The notes beneath the pieces are model-generated. The model was not told the DNA's origin. It worked only from the letters and a program-made list of their open reading frames with translations, and did not search any database. Source: Staphylotrichum longicolle (Eukaryota > Ascomycota > Sordariomycetes > Sordariales > Chaetomiaceae). Taken from it: 64,000 nucleotides of DNA. The position numbers and the translations under genes are program-made. The stretch covers positions 3,596,001 to 3,660,000 of the forward strand of contig JAHCVI010000001.1 in NCBI GenBank assembly GCA_019096155.1, written 5' to 3'. Each line of letters begins with the position of its first letter. Position 1 is the stretch's first letter. Below, one piece after another: positions 22,355-35,076 of this stretch.

Positions 22355-23746
22355 ATGACGACCCCAACTTCAAACGCAGAGAACTTCCTCAATGAGCCCC
22401 GCTTCAACCGCACCTTCACCCTGCCCGCAGACCCCTCCCGCGGCCGCACCAACCCATTCACCATCAAATACGTCGATCACGGCTACCGAAATGAAGCTCA
22501 CCCGGAGCAAGAGCACGTTCTCCTCTACTCGCCGCCGCTGGTGGGATCGCGCCTCCTCCTGGTTACCAAGGACGACCTCGCCATCCGGCACAAGATCCGC
22601 ATCATTGCCGCGGATCGCCCTGGCATGGGAGGCACAGATGCCGCGGCGCCAAAGGACAGGATAGCCCTCTGGACAGGCAAGTCTCACAGCCTTCTCCGAG
22701 GACACCCTTTAGCTGGACAGTGTGCTAACAAGCTTATCTGATAACAGAAGCCATGGCCGCGCTGTTGGACCATCTTTCCATCCCTCGTATGTCTCAAGTC
22801 CCTGCCATTCATTACTCCTTGCCTGGTCGAGCCCAATCCACGCTCTCACTATCGACCCTCCCCCTTTCCATCAAACGCATGAAAATAAGAAGCCCCCACC
22901 CCGCTTTTTGCTCCTCACCACAACAGTCTAACGCCACCACCTCAGACATCCCTCCTAGCAACCCACTCCGGCGGCACGCCCTACGCCCTCGGACTTCCTC
23001 CTGCCACCCCACCCTCCTCGCCCCCTCCCCCTCCCCAGGAACAACCGTCCCGCCCACGATCCTCGCCATCGGCGCGCCTGGATCCTCCCCATCCACACCG
23101 GATCGGCACCCCTCGCGCTCGCCAAGATGCTCCCGCCGTCCCGCGCACACGGACAAGCTGGTGCGGCTGGTGGGCAACTGGCTCGCGCCCGCCATCGGCG
23201 GGTCGCGGGGTCCGTGGGCGCAGAGTATGCCTGTGGTTCTGGGTTCGCTGGGGTGGGGTCGTCGAGATCCAGCGGAGGAGGAGGAGGAGGATGTGGAGGA
23301 TGGCGCGCGGCGAAGAGGGAGGAGGGGATGCGGGCGGAGATTATGAAGCGGGTTTACGAGGAGGGGTGAAGGGGGTTTCGGAGGATGCGTTGATGTTGCT
23401 GCAGGAGGGGGAGGGCATGGAGGATGGGTGGGGGGATTGGGGGATTATGATGCGTTGGTGCCGCGGCTGGGGGAGGCGTTGAGGGTGGCGGCGGAGGTTG
23501 AGGGTTGAGTGTTTTATGCAGAGAAGGATTTCTTGATCGGGAATGGGGGGTCGACGTCGAAGGGGGGGAAGTGGTTGGACGGGTGTTGGGAGCGGACTGG
23601 TGAGGAGGTTGAGTATCGGAGCCGGGTCGTGGCGGGGGGCGGATCATGATCGGGTCTGGGATCTGAGGTTTGGGGCGATACAGGAGCTGTTCAAGATGGT
23701 TGGTGAGACGGAGGGAGAAGTGGGTGAAAGAAGCGCCTTGAACTAG
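22355..23746 (+). pseudogene. alpha/beta-hydrolase-fold gene with several frame breaks and a stop
   Basis: Exon 1 (22355-22676) reads well and contains KIRIIAADRPGMGGTD, typical of alpha/beta hydrolases after the oxyanion turn. A GC-AG intron (GCAAGT donor at 22677) leads to TEAMAALLDHLSIP. After the next intron the nucleophile-elbow-like ATHSGGTPYAL and later family-like pieces (AWILPIHTGSAPLALAKMLP, DKLVRLVGNWLAPAIGGS, VFYAEKDFLIGNGGS, GADHDRVWDLRFGAIQELF) fall in different frames, and a TGA lies within the C-terminal part. At least three frame changes are needed. Either this is a decayed gene or the GC-rich segment 22,960-23,600 contains base-calling errors. If intact, the product would be a soluble hydrolase of unknown substrate. 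Confidence 0.65.
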
Positions 23747-24030
23747 TCGGGAAGGTGTCAAATAGCCTTGGTCGCGCGCCGGCTAACTACCTAATCAAGA
23801 ATATGGGAGAGTTTGGTTTAGCATCATTTTGTACGTCTATGTACCTTATCTACATGTGTCAAACATTTCGCAGTCCTCTGCGCTCTCGCAAACACCGCAC
23901 TTGCGATTGCGGTTTCTGGCCGTGAACCCAACTTGGGATCTCCTTGTTCACGCCTTCAATCGTTTCACTCCCTTAACCCGTTTCTTCAGTTCTCGGCATA
24001 GAATATGTCTCCATCTCTCAATCCATCCCT

Positions 24031-25510
24031 TCAACTGTCGGCGAATGAATGTGTCTCCTTGGAAGAAACAACCACCAACTTGACCCCGGCCCGTTCGAGC
24101 TTGCTCGCATTGCTGTCCCGTTGATCTGACTGGAGCTGTGCCTGCAAACGCTGCAAATTCGGCTGGTCTTGAGTGACTTCCCACGGGCGATACGAATCAT
24201 GTGCCTGGAACTTGATCACCGACAGTCGCGGCCTGCGTTATCCATGTCGAAGTGTCAGTAACAATGGTTGTTGATGACAAGGTGCAGCAGAGGAGCACTG
24301 GCCGAGATTGGGGCAGAAAAACCGGACATATTTGGAGCAAGGACGCAAGTTGAACTTACCAGATCATCAAATCCACGGCTGCATGAGCAATGTTCGCAAG
24401 CTCCTCTTCCGCGACTTCTGTCAGTTTCAGGAGAAAAAAACCCTCCAACACCGGGCAGTCCCGCAGGAGGTCAACGAGCCGCTGTCCGTTAATGCGAGAT
24501 GCAATCGCCAGAGGGTCAATGGCCACCTGCTTCAGGCCCGGGAACCACTCCAAAGTTGTTAACAGCGGGAACGGCTTTTCGGAAATGGCGTCTACATTGT
24601 AGGGGCGAACCAGTGGCGCTAAATGAAGCCTCTGCAGCCGAGTTCTGCAAGGCACCAGGCACTCCAAGATTTGCGCTGGCGAAACTGGGAGCCAGGCTGC
24701 CTCCGAGTAACGAGCGATCTGAGTGAGCTTGAAGGTCGTCAGGTTGATGCAAGACCGTACGAGTAGGCGCAGACCGCGGTAGGTCAAGTAACTCTTGTTC
24801 AGGCAAAGGCTGGTTAGATTGGGTAGGCGTGCAGTTAATGAAGTGCCGCCTGTCGCTCCATCAACGCTGAGAGACTGGAGATTAGGCGCAGCATAAAGCA
24901 GACCGTTCAACTTGTGTAGGTTGATCTTGACGGCATAGGCTGCTGCCAGCGTGACGGTCAGGGTGGTGAGTTTGGACAATGTGAAGGTATCCTTGGGTCC
25001 GGTAACCCTATTGTTGGCTTTCTGCAAAAGAAAGTCTGTATTGCCCGAGTTGTTGTAGAAGTGGCCGATTTCCAGCGTAGTGAGATTTGGGGCGAGGCAA
25101 ACCACTGCCATAGTTGCCGTATGAACGATGTCTGGGTTACTCGACGAGCCAGGTCGGATGCCGAACAGAGATTCAACAAGTCTGTCCAACAAGCGGGGCT
25201 CGACCTGCCCAAATACTGCACCAGGAGATATGCTCGAGATCGTCATCGACTGGATGTGCCGACCGCGCGCTGGAGAAGTGAAAAGCGAAATCGCGAGCTT
25301 GCCCACCCTCAATGACCGTGTTGCCGGGGCCGCGATGTGGCGGTAGAGAATCGGGGTGACAGCAAGGTTGAGAGCTCGGCAGGTCCGAGCGAGGGGCCCT
25401 AAGCTGCCAGAGTTGTTGATGAGATCATCGCAGATCTTGCCGAGTATCTCGGCGGGCATCAATGCCAAGTAGCACGGCTTGCGCGACTGCTGGTTTGGAC
25501 TTGAAGCCAT
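24031..25510 (-). CDS. F-box protein with leucine-rich-repeat-like region
   Basis: Two exons, 25510-24360 and 24232-24031, joined through a GTAAGT...GCAG intron, give 450 residues. The F-box-like N-terminus is LALMPAEILGKICDDLINN followed by LGPLARTCRALNLAVTPILYRHI. The middle has irregular leucine-rich repeats (LAPNLTTLEIGHF, LSKLTTLTVTL, APNLQSLSVDG, LPNLTSLCLN, SCINLTTFKLT), the usual substrate-binding part of fungal F-box proteins. The last 65 residues are polar and Gln-rich. It probably recruits a target to an SCF ubiquitin ligase. Fungal genomes hold many fast-evolving members of this type; the target cannot be named. Confidence 0.75.
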
Positions 25511-27781
25511 TTCCCGCTGCTCCAGAGTTTAAAAGCAAGGTGTGCCTTCCATGAACCTCCACAAGTCAATGGGAAAAAGGCAGTCGGTCAGACACTTGAT
25601 CTTGTAGAGCGACTTTTGGTCGGGAAAGCAGTCAGTGTCGGTCGACTGACTGATGATGCTGCGCTTTGGTGGGGAAAACAAGTCGGGTCCAATGTTTTGC
25701 TTGTGTGTCGAGGGAGAAACTGCTCTGGGACTTAAAAAACGTTGAATCAAGCTTCAATGGGGTGACAAAAGGCGTTCGAGGAAAAATCTTTCTTGTGAAG
25801 ACTGGGAAACGGAAAGAGCAGGTCGGGTGGAAATCGTGGTCTGTCCAAGTGGGCGGTGAACTTGGCAGGTGCCCTACCCCAGCAACGCTTTTCGAAATCA
25901 ATTCAAGACAAGGGACGAAACCTGTCAGTGACCCAACCAGAATTATTTGATTGTGTCGAGTTTCAATTCTAGTGTGATGATCCAAGGTTTCCGTTGGACG
26001 CAGAGCAGAGCAGCTATCACGTCGGCAGCAGTCATGCTTGTGGGTGACTCCATCCCAGGAGTCGGCCAAAGATGGAATGTACAGGAAGAGGGAAGAAGGA
26101 GGAAGCAAAAACAAGTCCAGAGGCGATAAGATGCTTATTGTATGAAGATTTGCGAGTCTGACAGCAGCAATGGCTTCAAACCAAAGGCCCATTTTGACGC
26201 CAGAAAACCCCAACTGATTAGGCAACTGACAGAACACCGGCACAAGTACTGCGCAGTCGTGAGACTGATAATCACATCGAATTTTGGTATCTATAAGAAA
26301 ACCATCGTTTGTTCCTCGTCATCTACGGAAGAAAAGGCTGCATTAGATTGCGGGTATGTACATGTACTTAGGGGATATAGCTCCGTTTTGCAGAAGAATT
26401 TCCAGTCATCATCAAGCAGTTACGTTTGGAGAGAGGAGTCAAGCTTCCTATGAAACTTCTTTTTACAAGATTGAGAGACAAGGCTTAAATCCAAAAATGT
26501 ATGCAGGAGTGTATCGAGTGAGAGGACAAGCCAGTTGTGATTCCAGTTTATCGAGCAATCATTACTGCTTGCCTAATCTCAATAGCAAGATGAATTGTGC
26601 AATCATAATCTTATATGGGAAGCGTAGGCATTAACGACAGGAAATTTGCGCTGTCTTTATTGTTTGCCCATCATGATATTCTTGTTCAACTTGTACCAAG
26701 CTCCATCCTACGATGGAGGCTACAGGTTTGACAGTTTGATGGTGGTTCTGCCGAACATTCCACTCTGGATCATTGCCTCCTTGGTGAATTTGCTCGTCAC
26801 TTCTCCATCCGGCAAACAGGATTCTTGTCCGGAACTCTACTTTGTCTGCTGACGTGGTGGCGCAGAACTGCAGTCGTCCCAAAATTGAATCCGGCAGGCA
26901 CAGTGAGAGAGCTATGCCACAGACCAGGACTCCAACACACACAGCAAGGCTTCTTCCATCCAAAGGTCTCACTGAAAATCAAGCGTTCCTCGGCTTCATT
27001 TTAGTGTTGAGCCGCCCGCTCCAATCAATTCTCGTTCTCCCTGAGAAGACAGTCATCTGAGGGCGTCCTGGTGGTGGTTCCGTGTAAATCTCACGTCAGT
27101 TTCGTTGAACAGCCAATCCCCTCCAACTTGCTCAGCCTGCGCTGGGAAGTGTCTGACAGATAGTACAGTGTTGACCGACGGCTCCACTGTAAGCCCTGTA
27201 CTGATCTCAGCCTTGTGCTTGTGAATTGCTGAAGTTTATCCGCTTGGGGACCCTCAGCCTGAGTGACAAGGGGGCAGGGCGTTGCGGCTCCCCAACCAAC
27301 TAACGACCCCAACGTAGGCTGTTGGTGATTTCTGGAGCAGTTCCTGCATGTGATACCAGCCCTTACTTAAATTGCATGCACGTGCGCCAGTGGTTTATCA
27401 TTGTGTCCCGACTGCTGTGCCCTCCTTGCGCATGAGACGGATCCGCGTTCAACGCCAACGATCACGTCCCCCGGCTGTGCCAAGTCACCAATTGCACCAT
27501 GGACATGTTTCGAGGGCGTGTAACAATGGGATTGCACTGCCGCCAACTGATAACGTTGGCAAGGCCTGGCGAATGGGACGTGATGCGGTTCCAACATCAG
27601 TATGTGATCATCAAATGCTCAGCCACCAATAACGAGTCAGGGTGGCTTTGATGTGAACACGGAGAGGGCACGAGGTCGGTATATATGCGTAGGTCTGTCT
27701 CAATTTTCCTCCCCATTGCGCTCTTGGTACGAGACACTGTGCCCCTCTCCCGCCTCGTTCTCTCCATCAACTACAAGTGAC
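25511..27781. other. 2.3-kb intergenic region, no supported gene
   Basis: It separates the divergent F-box gene and the alpha-dioxygenase-like gene. A 203-codon minus-strand frame (25632-26243) is Ser/Pro/Phe-rich and has no recognisable domain; I treat it as chance. Confidence 0.5.
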
Positions 27782-29967
27782 ATGGCCTTCCCCAATGGCA
27801 ACTCTAAGGGAGTTGACGTCCCCGGTGAAGGAAAGCAAGAATCAACGCAGCAGAATCCGATCCCAGGCTTTACACCGAGTCTCCCTGAACGTGTAGGCAT
27901 CGGCGCATTCAAGCTTTTGAACAAGGTCGTTCCTTGGTACAAGCTTCCCGGCCTGATCGGCGCTTTCAACCTGGCCTTCCTCCGCATTGAACTGCGGCAG
28001 TTCAACCTTCACGATGGGTATGCCTCTACAGAGGCGCAGGGCAACACCCAGAGCACACCCCTACCAGACGACCGCTATCTGGGAGCGCGTCACTCGGATG
28101 GCAAGTTCAACTCCCTAGAAATGCCGCTCATGGGCTGCAAGGGTCTGCGTTTCGGCCGCAACTTTCCACGACACCTGTGCCCCAAGCCCACCGAAGAAGA
28201 GCTATGGACGCCAAACCCGCGCATGATCAGCGACAAGTTCATGGCTCGGCGTGACGGAAAGTTCATTCCTGCCACGACGCTGAATCTGCTGGCAGCCGGC
28301 TGGATCCAGTTCCAGATCCACGACTGGTTCAATCATGTGCAGGTGCGTGAGTTACCACACCCACGGAACGATCATGTCACTGATTTTTGGAAGAGCGAGG
28401 AAAAGTTCAAAGTCCCTCTCCCAGAGGGCGGTGCTCCTTGGCCGCATCCTCACATGGAAGTCTTTCGCACCAAGCCGGACGTTGTCCGTGATCCGTCTGA
28501 CATCAAGTGCCCCGGTTACAACAACGAAAACACGGCCTGGTGGGACGGATCTCAGATCTACGGATCCAGCGAGGAAGCAACCCAGGCGCTGCGAACCAAG
28601 CTTCCGGACGGGAAACTGACGCTTGATGAGATTGGTGCCGTGTCGTTTCTGCCGCGCGACAAGGATGGCAACCCCCTGACGGGGTTCAATAGCAACTGGT
28701 GGCTCGGTATGGAGATGCTGCACACACTCTTTGCAATGGAGCACAATGCCATCTGTGACGCGCTGAAGGCGGCGTACCCGGATATGACAGGGTAGGTCCC
28801 CTTTATCTGACACTCGACTCGACTGACCTTGTCCAGGGACCAAATCTTTGATAAGGCGCGCCTCGTTAACTGCGCCTTGATGGCCAAGATACACACTGTT
28901 GAGTGGACACCAGCAATCCTGGCCCATCCCGCTCTGAAGATCGGGATGAACGCCAACTGGTGGGGCATCGTCGGCGAGAAGCTGACCAAGATGCTCGGCC
29001 GAATCTCCAAGACGAGCGAGATCATCAGCGGCATCCCGGGCAGCGGTGCCGAGCAGGACGGCGCACCGTATTCCTTGACCGAGGAGTTTGTCTCCGTGTA
29101 CCGGATGCACTCATTGATACCAGGTCCGTCCCATTTGTTCCCCCTTTTTTTACGCCCGTACTAATCGTTACCACACCTTTACCAGATAACATCGCCTTCT
29201 TCTCCGCCACCACTGGCGACCACATCCGCACCATCCCCACCGCCGACATGACCTTCTCCCGTCAGCTCCGCCCCCCCAACCCGTTTTCACCCCCTCAGCT
29301 AACCCCCAATCCAGAAGCCCTCGACCCCATCCGCGCCACCCCGCTCACCTTCGCCGACGCCTTCTACTCCTTCGGCATCAACTACCCTGGCGCCATCACC
29401 AACAACAACTACCCCGCCTTCCTCCGCCACCTGCCCACCCCGGACGGCCAGGTCCGCGACCTCGGCACCCTCGACATCCTCCGCGACCGCGAGCGCGGCG
29501 TGCCCCGCTACTGCGCCTTCCGCCGCCTGCTGCGCATGTCCGTCCCCAAGACGTTCGAGGAGCTCACCGGCGGCAACGCCAAACTGGCGGCGGAGCTCCG
29601 CGAGGCGTACAACGGCGACATTGAGCTCGTCGACGCGCTCGTGGGTTCGCACTCGGAGCCGGTGATCCCCGGGTTTGGGTTCTCCGAGACGGCGTTTCGG
29701 ATTTTCATCCTCATGGCCAGTCGGCGGCTGAAGAGTGATCGGTTTATTGCGGGGGGCAAGAGGGGTGAGTGGGGCGAGGGGACGTATACCAAGGTTGGGT
29801 TTCGGTGGGTGCAGGAGGGGGGCATGGCGCAGGTTTTGGGGAGGCATTTTCCGGAGTTGAAGGCGGTGCTGGAGGGTGGAGGGAAGGAGAGGAATGTGTT
29901 TGCGCCGTGGGTGAAGTTGTGGGGGAGTGAGGCGTACAAAGGGGTGGAGACGAATGTGGTGGTTTGA
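27782..29967 (+). CDS. fatty-acid alpha-dioxygenase-like haem enzyme (animal haem peroxidase superfamily)
   Basis: Three exons (27782-28791, 28837-29123, 29186-29967) give 692 residues; plant alpha-dioxygenases have about 640. The distal haem site is IQFQIHDWFNH (His180). AKIHTVEWTPAIL and LTEEFVSVYRMHSLIPD follow, the latter providing the catalytic Tyr425 and the proximal His428 in the Y-x-x-H arrangement of alpha-dioxygenases. YSFGINYPGAITNNNYPAFL and VPRYCAFRRLL are further family blocks. In this family a tyrosyl radical removes the pro-R alpha hydrogen of a free fatty acid to give the 2-hydroperoxy acid. No P450 domain follows, unlike the psi-factor oxygenases and linoleate diol synthases of fungi. 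Third-position GC rises sharply in exon 3. Confidence 0.85.
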
Positions 29968-30076
29968 GGAGCGAGGTTGGTGGTTGTATTGTTTGTTTAG
30001 TGTAGAGACGACTACACGGTTCCCTGACTTTCCATCTACCCTCCATTCATACAGCGGGTTGCATGCGGTGATAACC

Positions 30077-31305
30077 CTACCGAGTCAAGCAGCCCGCACG
30101 TCCACAGGACACGGGTATCTTGCAGCTGTCCTTGTCATCTTCACTGCCGCTTGACTCCTCAGATTTCTCTGCTCCGGCTTTCAGGAACCTAGTCTCGCCA
30201 ATGGGTTGGTTGGCCATCCAGCGAATCATGTGGTATGCGTCTGTTGTAGGTTCATCGCTTCGGAAGTTGAGCAGGCGGGATTGTCTTAGCACAAGAGTCC
30301 GGTATTTGAGATAAAACTGTGTGACACGGCCAAGCCTATCATGTTGAAACGAAAAGACAATTGCCTGAAGTTTGGCTCGATAATATTAGCAATGGCTTTG
30401 GATTTTGAGATGTGGTCTTTTCATTGAAAGCAGAAGGCAGAATATCAAAGAAACGGTGCTCACGGGCAGAGTATGGTGCTGGAAGAAGTCGCCTCGACGG
30501 AACTGGTGCTTAAGGAGACCAGCAGCAGCGGCAACCTCGCTCCGTAGGACGTCGCCTTCTCTGGATTCGGTTGCGTCCACCACAGTGCCTCCAATATGCG
30601 GTTTTTCGCCAGCATCATCTTTCAACAGAAAAGCTCGACTCGCGTGGAAGGTATACACTCGGGGAGGGTTCCCAACTCTCGCGTCAGTAGGGCCGTGATG
30701 CGGGAGGTTACCCAAGTGGCCAGGAACAAGATCAGCTTCACTAAACGGAGAGCGAATATGAGTTAGTAAAGAAAGTTTTCCGCGAACGGCATCAACCCGC
30801 ACAGCTCACCTCAGGCAATACCACTCCGATCCCTCCCAAACACCCAAATTCGGCGATTCCATTCATGGATCCTCAAAATATACACCCATGACGGACAAGA
30901 ACCAATGCAACCTGAACTCGGCATCTGTTCGAGGTTCACAAAGCGGGTGGCTCTCCTCTGGGTCGTAACGGCCTGGGCCATCCTCAAACAAACAAACATA
31001 TGAACCGCGGCGACAGCGTTTGGGCCAGATGTTGTAAGCGCCTTCTTGCTCGTGATTAGTGAGGAAGTCTTGGGTTTTCTGCCGTGACTCTTCAAGTGTA
31101 AAGCGGGGCGAAAGAACCGAGGTCCAAAATCAACAGTCTGTTCCTCAATGTCGAGAGCCTCTCCTCTTTTTATGTTGAGCGTTGCGAGGTGCTCGTCGTC
31201 AAGGATCCAGACGTCATCTCCAAATCCCCGGATTCGGTCGAGTAAATTGTTAAGGTAGTCCACGCACTGCTGTTTAAGTTGTGCAGCTTCAGTCTCGTCA
31301 TCCAT
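30077..31305 (-). CDS. conserved-looking fungal protein of unknown function
   Basis: Three exons, 31305-30822, 30735-30464 and 30364-30077, give 347 residues. The start is the ATG before DDETEAAQLKQ. The last junction joins FFQHHTLP to AIVFSFQHDRLGRV in phase with good GTGAGC and TTCAG sites. The first junction is weaker: it uses a GTATTG donor, because reading on meets a TGA just before a better GTGAGC donor. Blocks such as WVYILRIHEWNRRIWVF, PPRVYTFHASRAFLLKDD, EVAAAAGLLKHQFRR and AYHMIRWMANQPIGETRF look like a folded, conserved domain, but I do not recognise the family. No signal peptide or membrane segment was seen. If the TGA is real and used, the protein is truncated. Confidence 0.55.
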
Positions 31306-34300
31306 TGCAGCAAACCTGGGAGCACAAGTGGGAGAGCAGCGAACGTGGGCTAGGCGTTTGAACAAAATTAACTGTTCACGCACACGCGATGTTCCGACCC
31401 CGATTCTGAACAGGTCAGAGATTGACTGCCAAGCCAACCCCCAGACCAAACAACAGGCAGCCACCTCAACAAGGACCTCATCCCAGCAACCAACAACGGC
31501 CGGGTTTGGTTGGTTGGTTGGTTGGTTGCCCAAAAGGAGAACACCCACTCACATTGCGTGGACAGAGCTAAAACCGCCGCATCATCACCCTTACATGTCA
31601 TCGCCCTTACGTATTTTAAGGAAAATGACAATCTGAGGAGAGCGTTGTTTTAGATGATGGCTTATCCAGGTCGACATCAGCTTCTGTGTGTCTCGCCTGG
31701 TTGTGAACTACGACGACAACCAACCTGAAAGGATGGCCTGCTTGTCTTCATCTTTGCAAACATCTTACGAGCTACAATGGAGCACCAAATAATAAACTCA
31801 GCCGCCGAAGTATTGATAATGTATCTTGTGCAGTCGATTCAACAATGATTGAGCGTGTGAATTCGTCTGGCGTCAGAGCTTCATTAACAGTTTGTTACCT
31901 AGCACCTACAACTCGTCATTTGATGCATTAATACAACGGATTGTTGCCATCCCAAGTCACTTGAGAGAGAGTACGTATAAGTTCCCGTACAAACCGATAG
32001 TCCTCCTCAACGGACGGGAACTGAGGATGCCGTGGGACACAAGAACAGATATCCCGTCGTCCTTCCATTGCCAGTTTCGTGTGTCTGGCGATCTTCCGGC
32101 GGCATCATTTCGGCCATGCCGTGCTGTTTTTTGACAGTGGACAAACGAGGCAAGTACCATGTGAAGAAGATGCGAAGGTACTCTCAGCTTCATCTTGAGA
32201 TTCCATGTTGTCTCTCGGAAGATCCCGCTTCACCTGAGTACCGCTCTGCCAGCGGCAGCGGAGTGGGCCGAGAGGAGACGAGCACCAAACGACGACGGCC
32301 CTAGCAAATCGGGGCGTCCGGTTCAGCTGGGCGCAGCTCGTTCCGTTCAGGCTCCACGGGTGCCGGCGGCATCTGACGCCTCATGAATCATGACGCCGAA
32401 CACTCGCCTCCCGACACGCCCTCCACCCAAGATGGTTCGTAGCAGATCCCCACCGTAGGGGCCTTGACCTCTTTCGTGCCTCTCCTGCAGCTTCAAGATG
32501 TGCAAGTCAAGGGTGCCCTAGAAAGTGACCGCGCCCAACCACGTTGCTGGGTTCCTCGAGCTAGATTTGGGCTAGTTTTTGGGATTCGCTTTTCCAGATG
32601 CCGAGCAAGGTTGTACCCCAAACGCGTTCGGCCCAGAATCCCAACGCCGGATGTTCCAAACGGCGCAGCCGGTGACAGCCGTGGCCGGTCTTCAATAATG
32701 TTGTCGTCAGCTGGTACTTCTTGTCCTCATACGTTAGAGAGTCCAAGATTTGATCAGTCTTCCCGGCACTATGTGCGGGATTCCTGCAACAGGTGGACAG
32801 GGGTGGACTTGCGTTGTTCATATTCAGCTAACACGCAGCATCGTGACCAATTGTGCCTTGACGGTATGGCTCACATGTGCAATGCGTCCGATCTTCGGCT
32901 GATCTACCGGCAGACGGGTTCCGGACAGGCGCATACCCCAAAGGTCATCGTCAGGGGGGCAACGCCTCCCGCCGGGCCTGTGCCGGGCCACCGCCTCAAA
33001 CCTGCCCATTGGGTTTGCCCCAGCGAACGGATCCCATTCTGCACCAGTATGCAAGAAACTCCCAGAAGGGAACCGTGGTGAGGCTCGGGGATTGCTGAGT
33101 CTTTATCGTCAAGGACGAGAATCTGACACCTCGTTGTTTGCCCCCAGATCAGCTCAGCACCGGGTTCAATGCGCTGGCGTTCGTGGCGTTGCTACTGCTG
33201 CCCACCCTACTCCTACTGACTTGTCATACAGAACGCTTATGCACGGCCAGGGCCCTAGCCCGACCACATTGGAGAAAAGCATCGCCCAGACCGTCGGGCC
33301 CCCAATCACAGGGGGGTATCTCTCGACCCGCCCCCAGGGCCAGGGTGACGGGTCTGTCGGTCATTGCTTCCGCAGTGCAGCGGCATCTGAGGCTTGCGTG
33401 AGATCGGCAAGCCCAGTTGAGATACCCGAATCGGAGATACATATGCAGCTCATCAGATTGGGTGTGGTGTGGAGAACGGTCCCCAGCCCTCAACCCCCAG
33501 CCCCTTGGTCCAGCCGCGGACCAGTTGTGTTTGCAGGCTGGCCACTCCGCAGTTATCCTCTCCCTGAATCCGCTTCCCAGGATACCTAGATCCCACCGAT
33601 TGGCCAGCCACGTGGGGTAATTCCTGGTCGCTGCCGAAACAGTTCTCGCATCTGCGTGGCTAGCCGCGCCAGCCTCCAGTCAAATGACCTCTGCACCCAA
33701 GCTTCGGGGTTTGCCAAACCCACGGAACCGTGTGTTTATCACGATGAGCGTTTACAGCTTGCCACAGAAGCCCGCCAACCCATGACAGGTTATTTCCGCA
33801 TGACACTGAGATGTGACAGCGCTGGATGGCCTGGCGAGGCCAGGACAGTCCAACCGGGCCGACGGTTGGCACGGCAGGTATCAGGGGACATTCAGGCACC
33901 GGGTCCATTCCGCTCGGGAGGCAAGACCCCAGCTCGTCCTGTTTGGGCAGTTTGTTGTCCTTTTTGAGCAAAGTTCGTGGACCGGACCACAGCAAAGCCA
34001 CGGCTGCAATTTCGATGAGAAATGACAGGAGCTAATGTGAGGGCGTTGATGCTCAAGAGTAGGAGTGCACACAATGGTTCAGCCCGGGGCATCTCGAGGG
34101 CCCTGGCGAGCGGCCCGTCGCCACCCCGGGTCTCGACTTTGAGTCTGATACAAGAAGACTCACACATGCCGGTCGAAGATAATGAGAACTTGTCATATTC
34201 TCCGCATTCAACTCTTTGTCATCACTAGTTGCCTGTCTCAGTCTTCTCAACATCGAGGCCACCTTGAGAGTGCACACCACCACCGGAAACACTCGACCAT

Positions 34301-35076
34301 CGTCTCCATCCTGACCAAGAGACCGTCAATGTATGCAATTAACTTGAGATCACCAGTTACACGTTGGGCTTCCGGATACTGACACCGCCTCGTTCTTTAG
34401 ACCAAACCCAACTCGTGCCCAAAGGTTGACGAGCTTCCCCAGGTGTTCCCCTCTTCGGGAGCCTACACAAACCTTGCATACGAGCCAGAAACCGCTCGCC
34501 TTGACCGCTCCACGGTGCAGCCCGACGAACCACCCACCGTCCTCGACATCTGGTGTCCCGCGAATTACCGGTTGAAAGGGGCCCAGCACGCCTGCAACAT
34601 TCGCAGCAAGATCAGTGGCGGTGAGCAGGAGAGAAGGGGGAAGCGGTGGCAAGAGTACAGCCAAGCAGAGGCCAGAGAGGAAGCTGTCCAGGATCCAGGG
34701 TCTCCAAAGCATCGGGCTGCCCCGCGACCCAAGAAAGGTTCAGAATGTTTATCAGCCCGACGAAACCCCAGGGGGAGGTGGTTTCACCCCAAGACGGCGT
34801 TTTCCTCTTTGCAGCTGCAGAATTTGCTCCGTGGCTCCTGGAACTGAACAAGCTCAACACTGAATTGGTCCTCCACCAGCAGCGGCTCCACGAGATGTCT
34901 TACAACCACATGTCTTTGAGGAGCGGGTGGCCCCAGACCGGGCCCAAACAACAAATACCGCAGCACGGCCTCCCGTTGTGTGGCACTGGGTATTATCCCG
35001 AGCCCCAGCACGTGGAGAATGATGTCTCTCTCACGGTACGTTGACTCACCCGTTTCTTTGTGCGGATTTGGGAGAC
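31306..35076. other. 3.8-kb region without a supported gene
   Basis: Only short overlapping frames on both strands, none with a recognisable domain. Contains a GGTT tandem repeat (31508-31528). A frame at about 34,770-35,044 (FLFAAAEFAPWLLELNKLN and following) has some protein-like character and could be an unrecognised 5' exon of the Myb-like gene, but no splice in phase was found. Confidence 0.5.
31508..31528. repeat. GGTT tandem repeat
   Basis: About five tetranucleotide units of GGTT/TTGG. Confidence 0.8.

Noticed and set aside
25632..26243. 203-codon minus-strand frame
   Set aside because: No ATG-proximal features, no domain, and low-complexity Ser/Pro/Phe composition.
34646..35044. 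132-codon plus-strand frame before the Myb-like gene
   Set aside because: Some protein-like stretches, but no splice site joins it in phase to 35077 onward.
31306..35076. Possible transposon remnant in the gene-poor stretch
   Set aside because: No terminal repeats, transposase-like motifs or strong AT bias typical of RIP-mutated repeats could be seen by eye.
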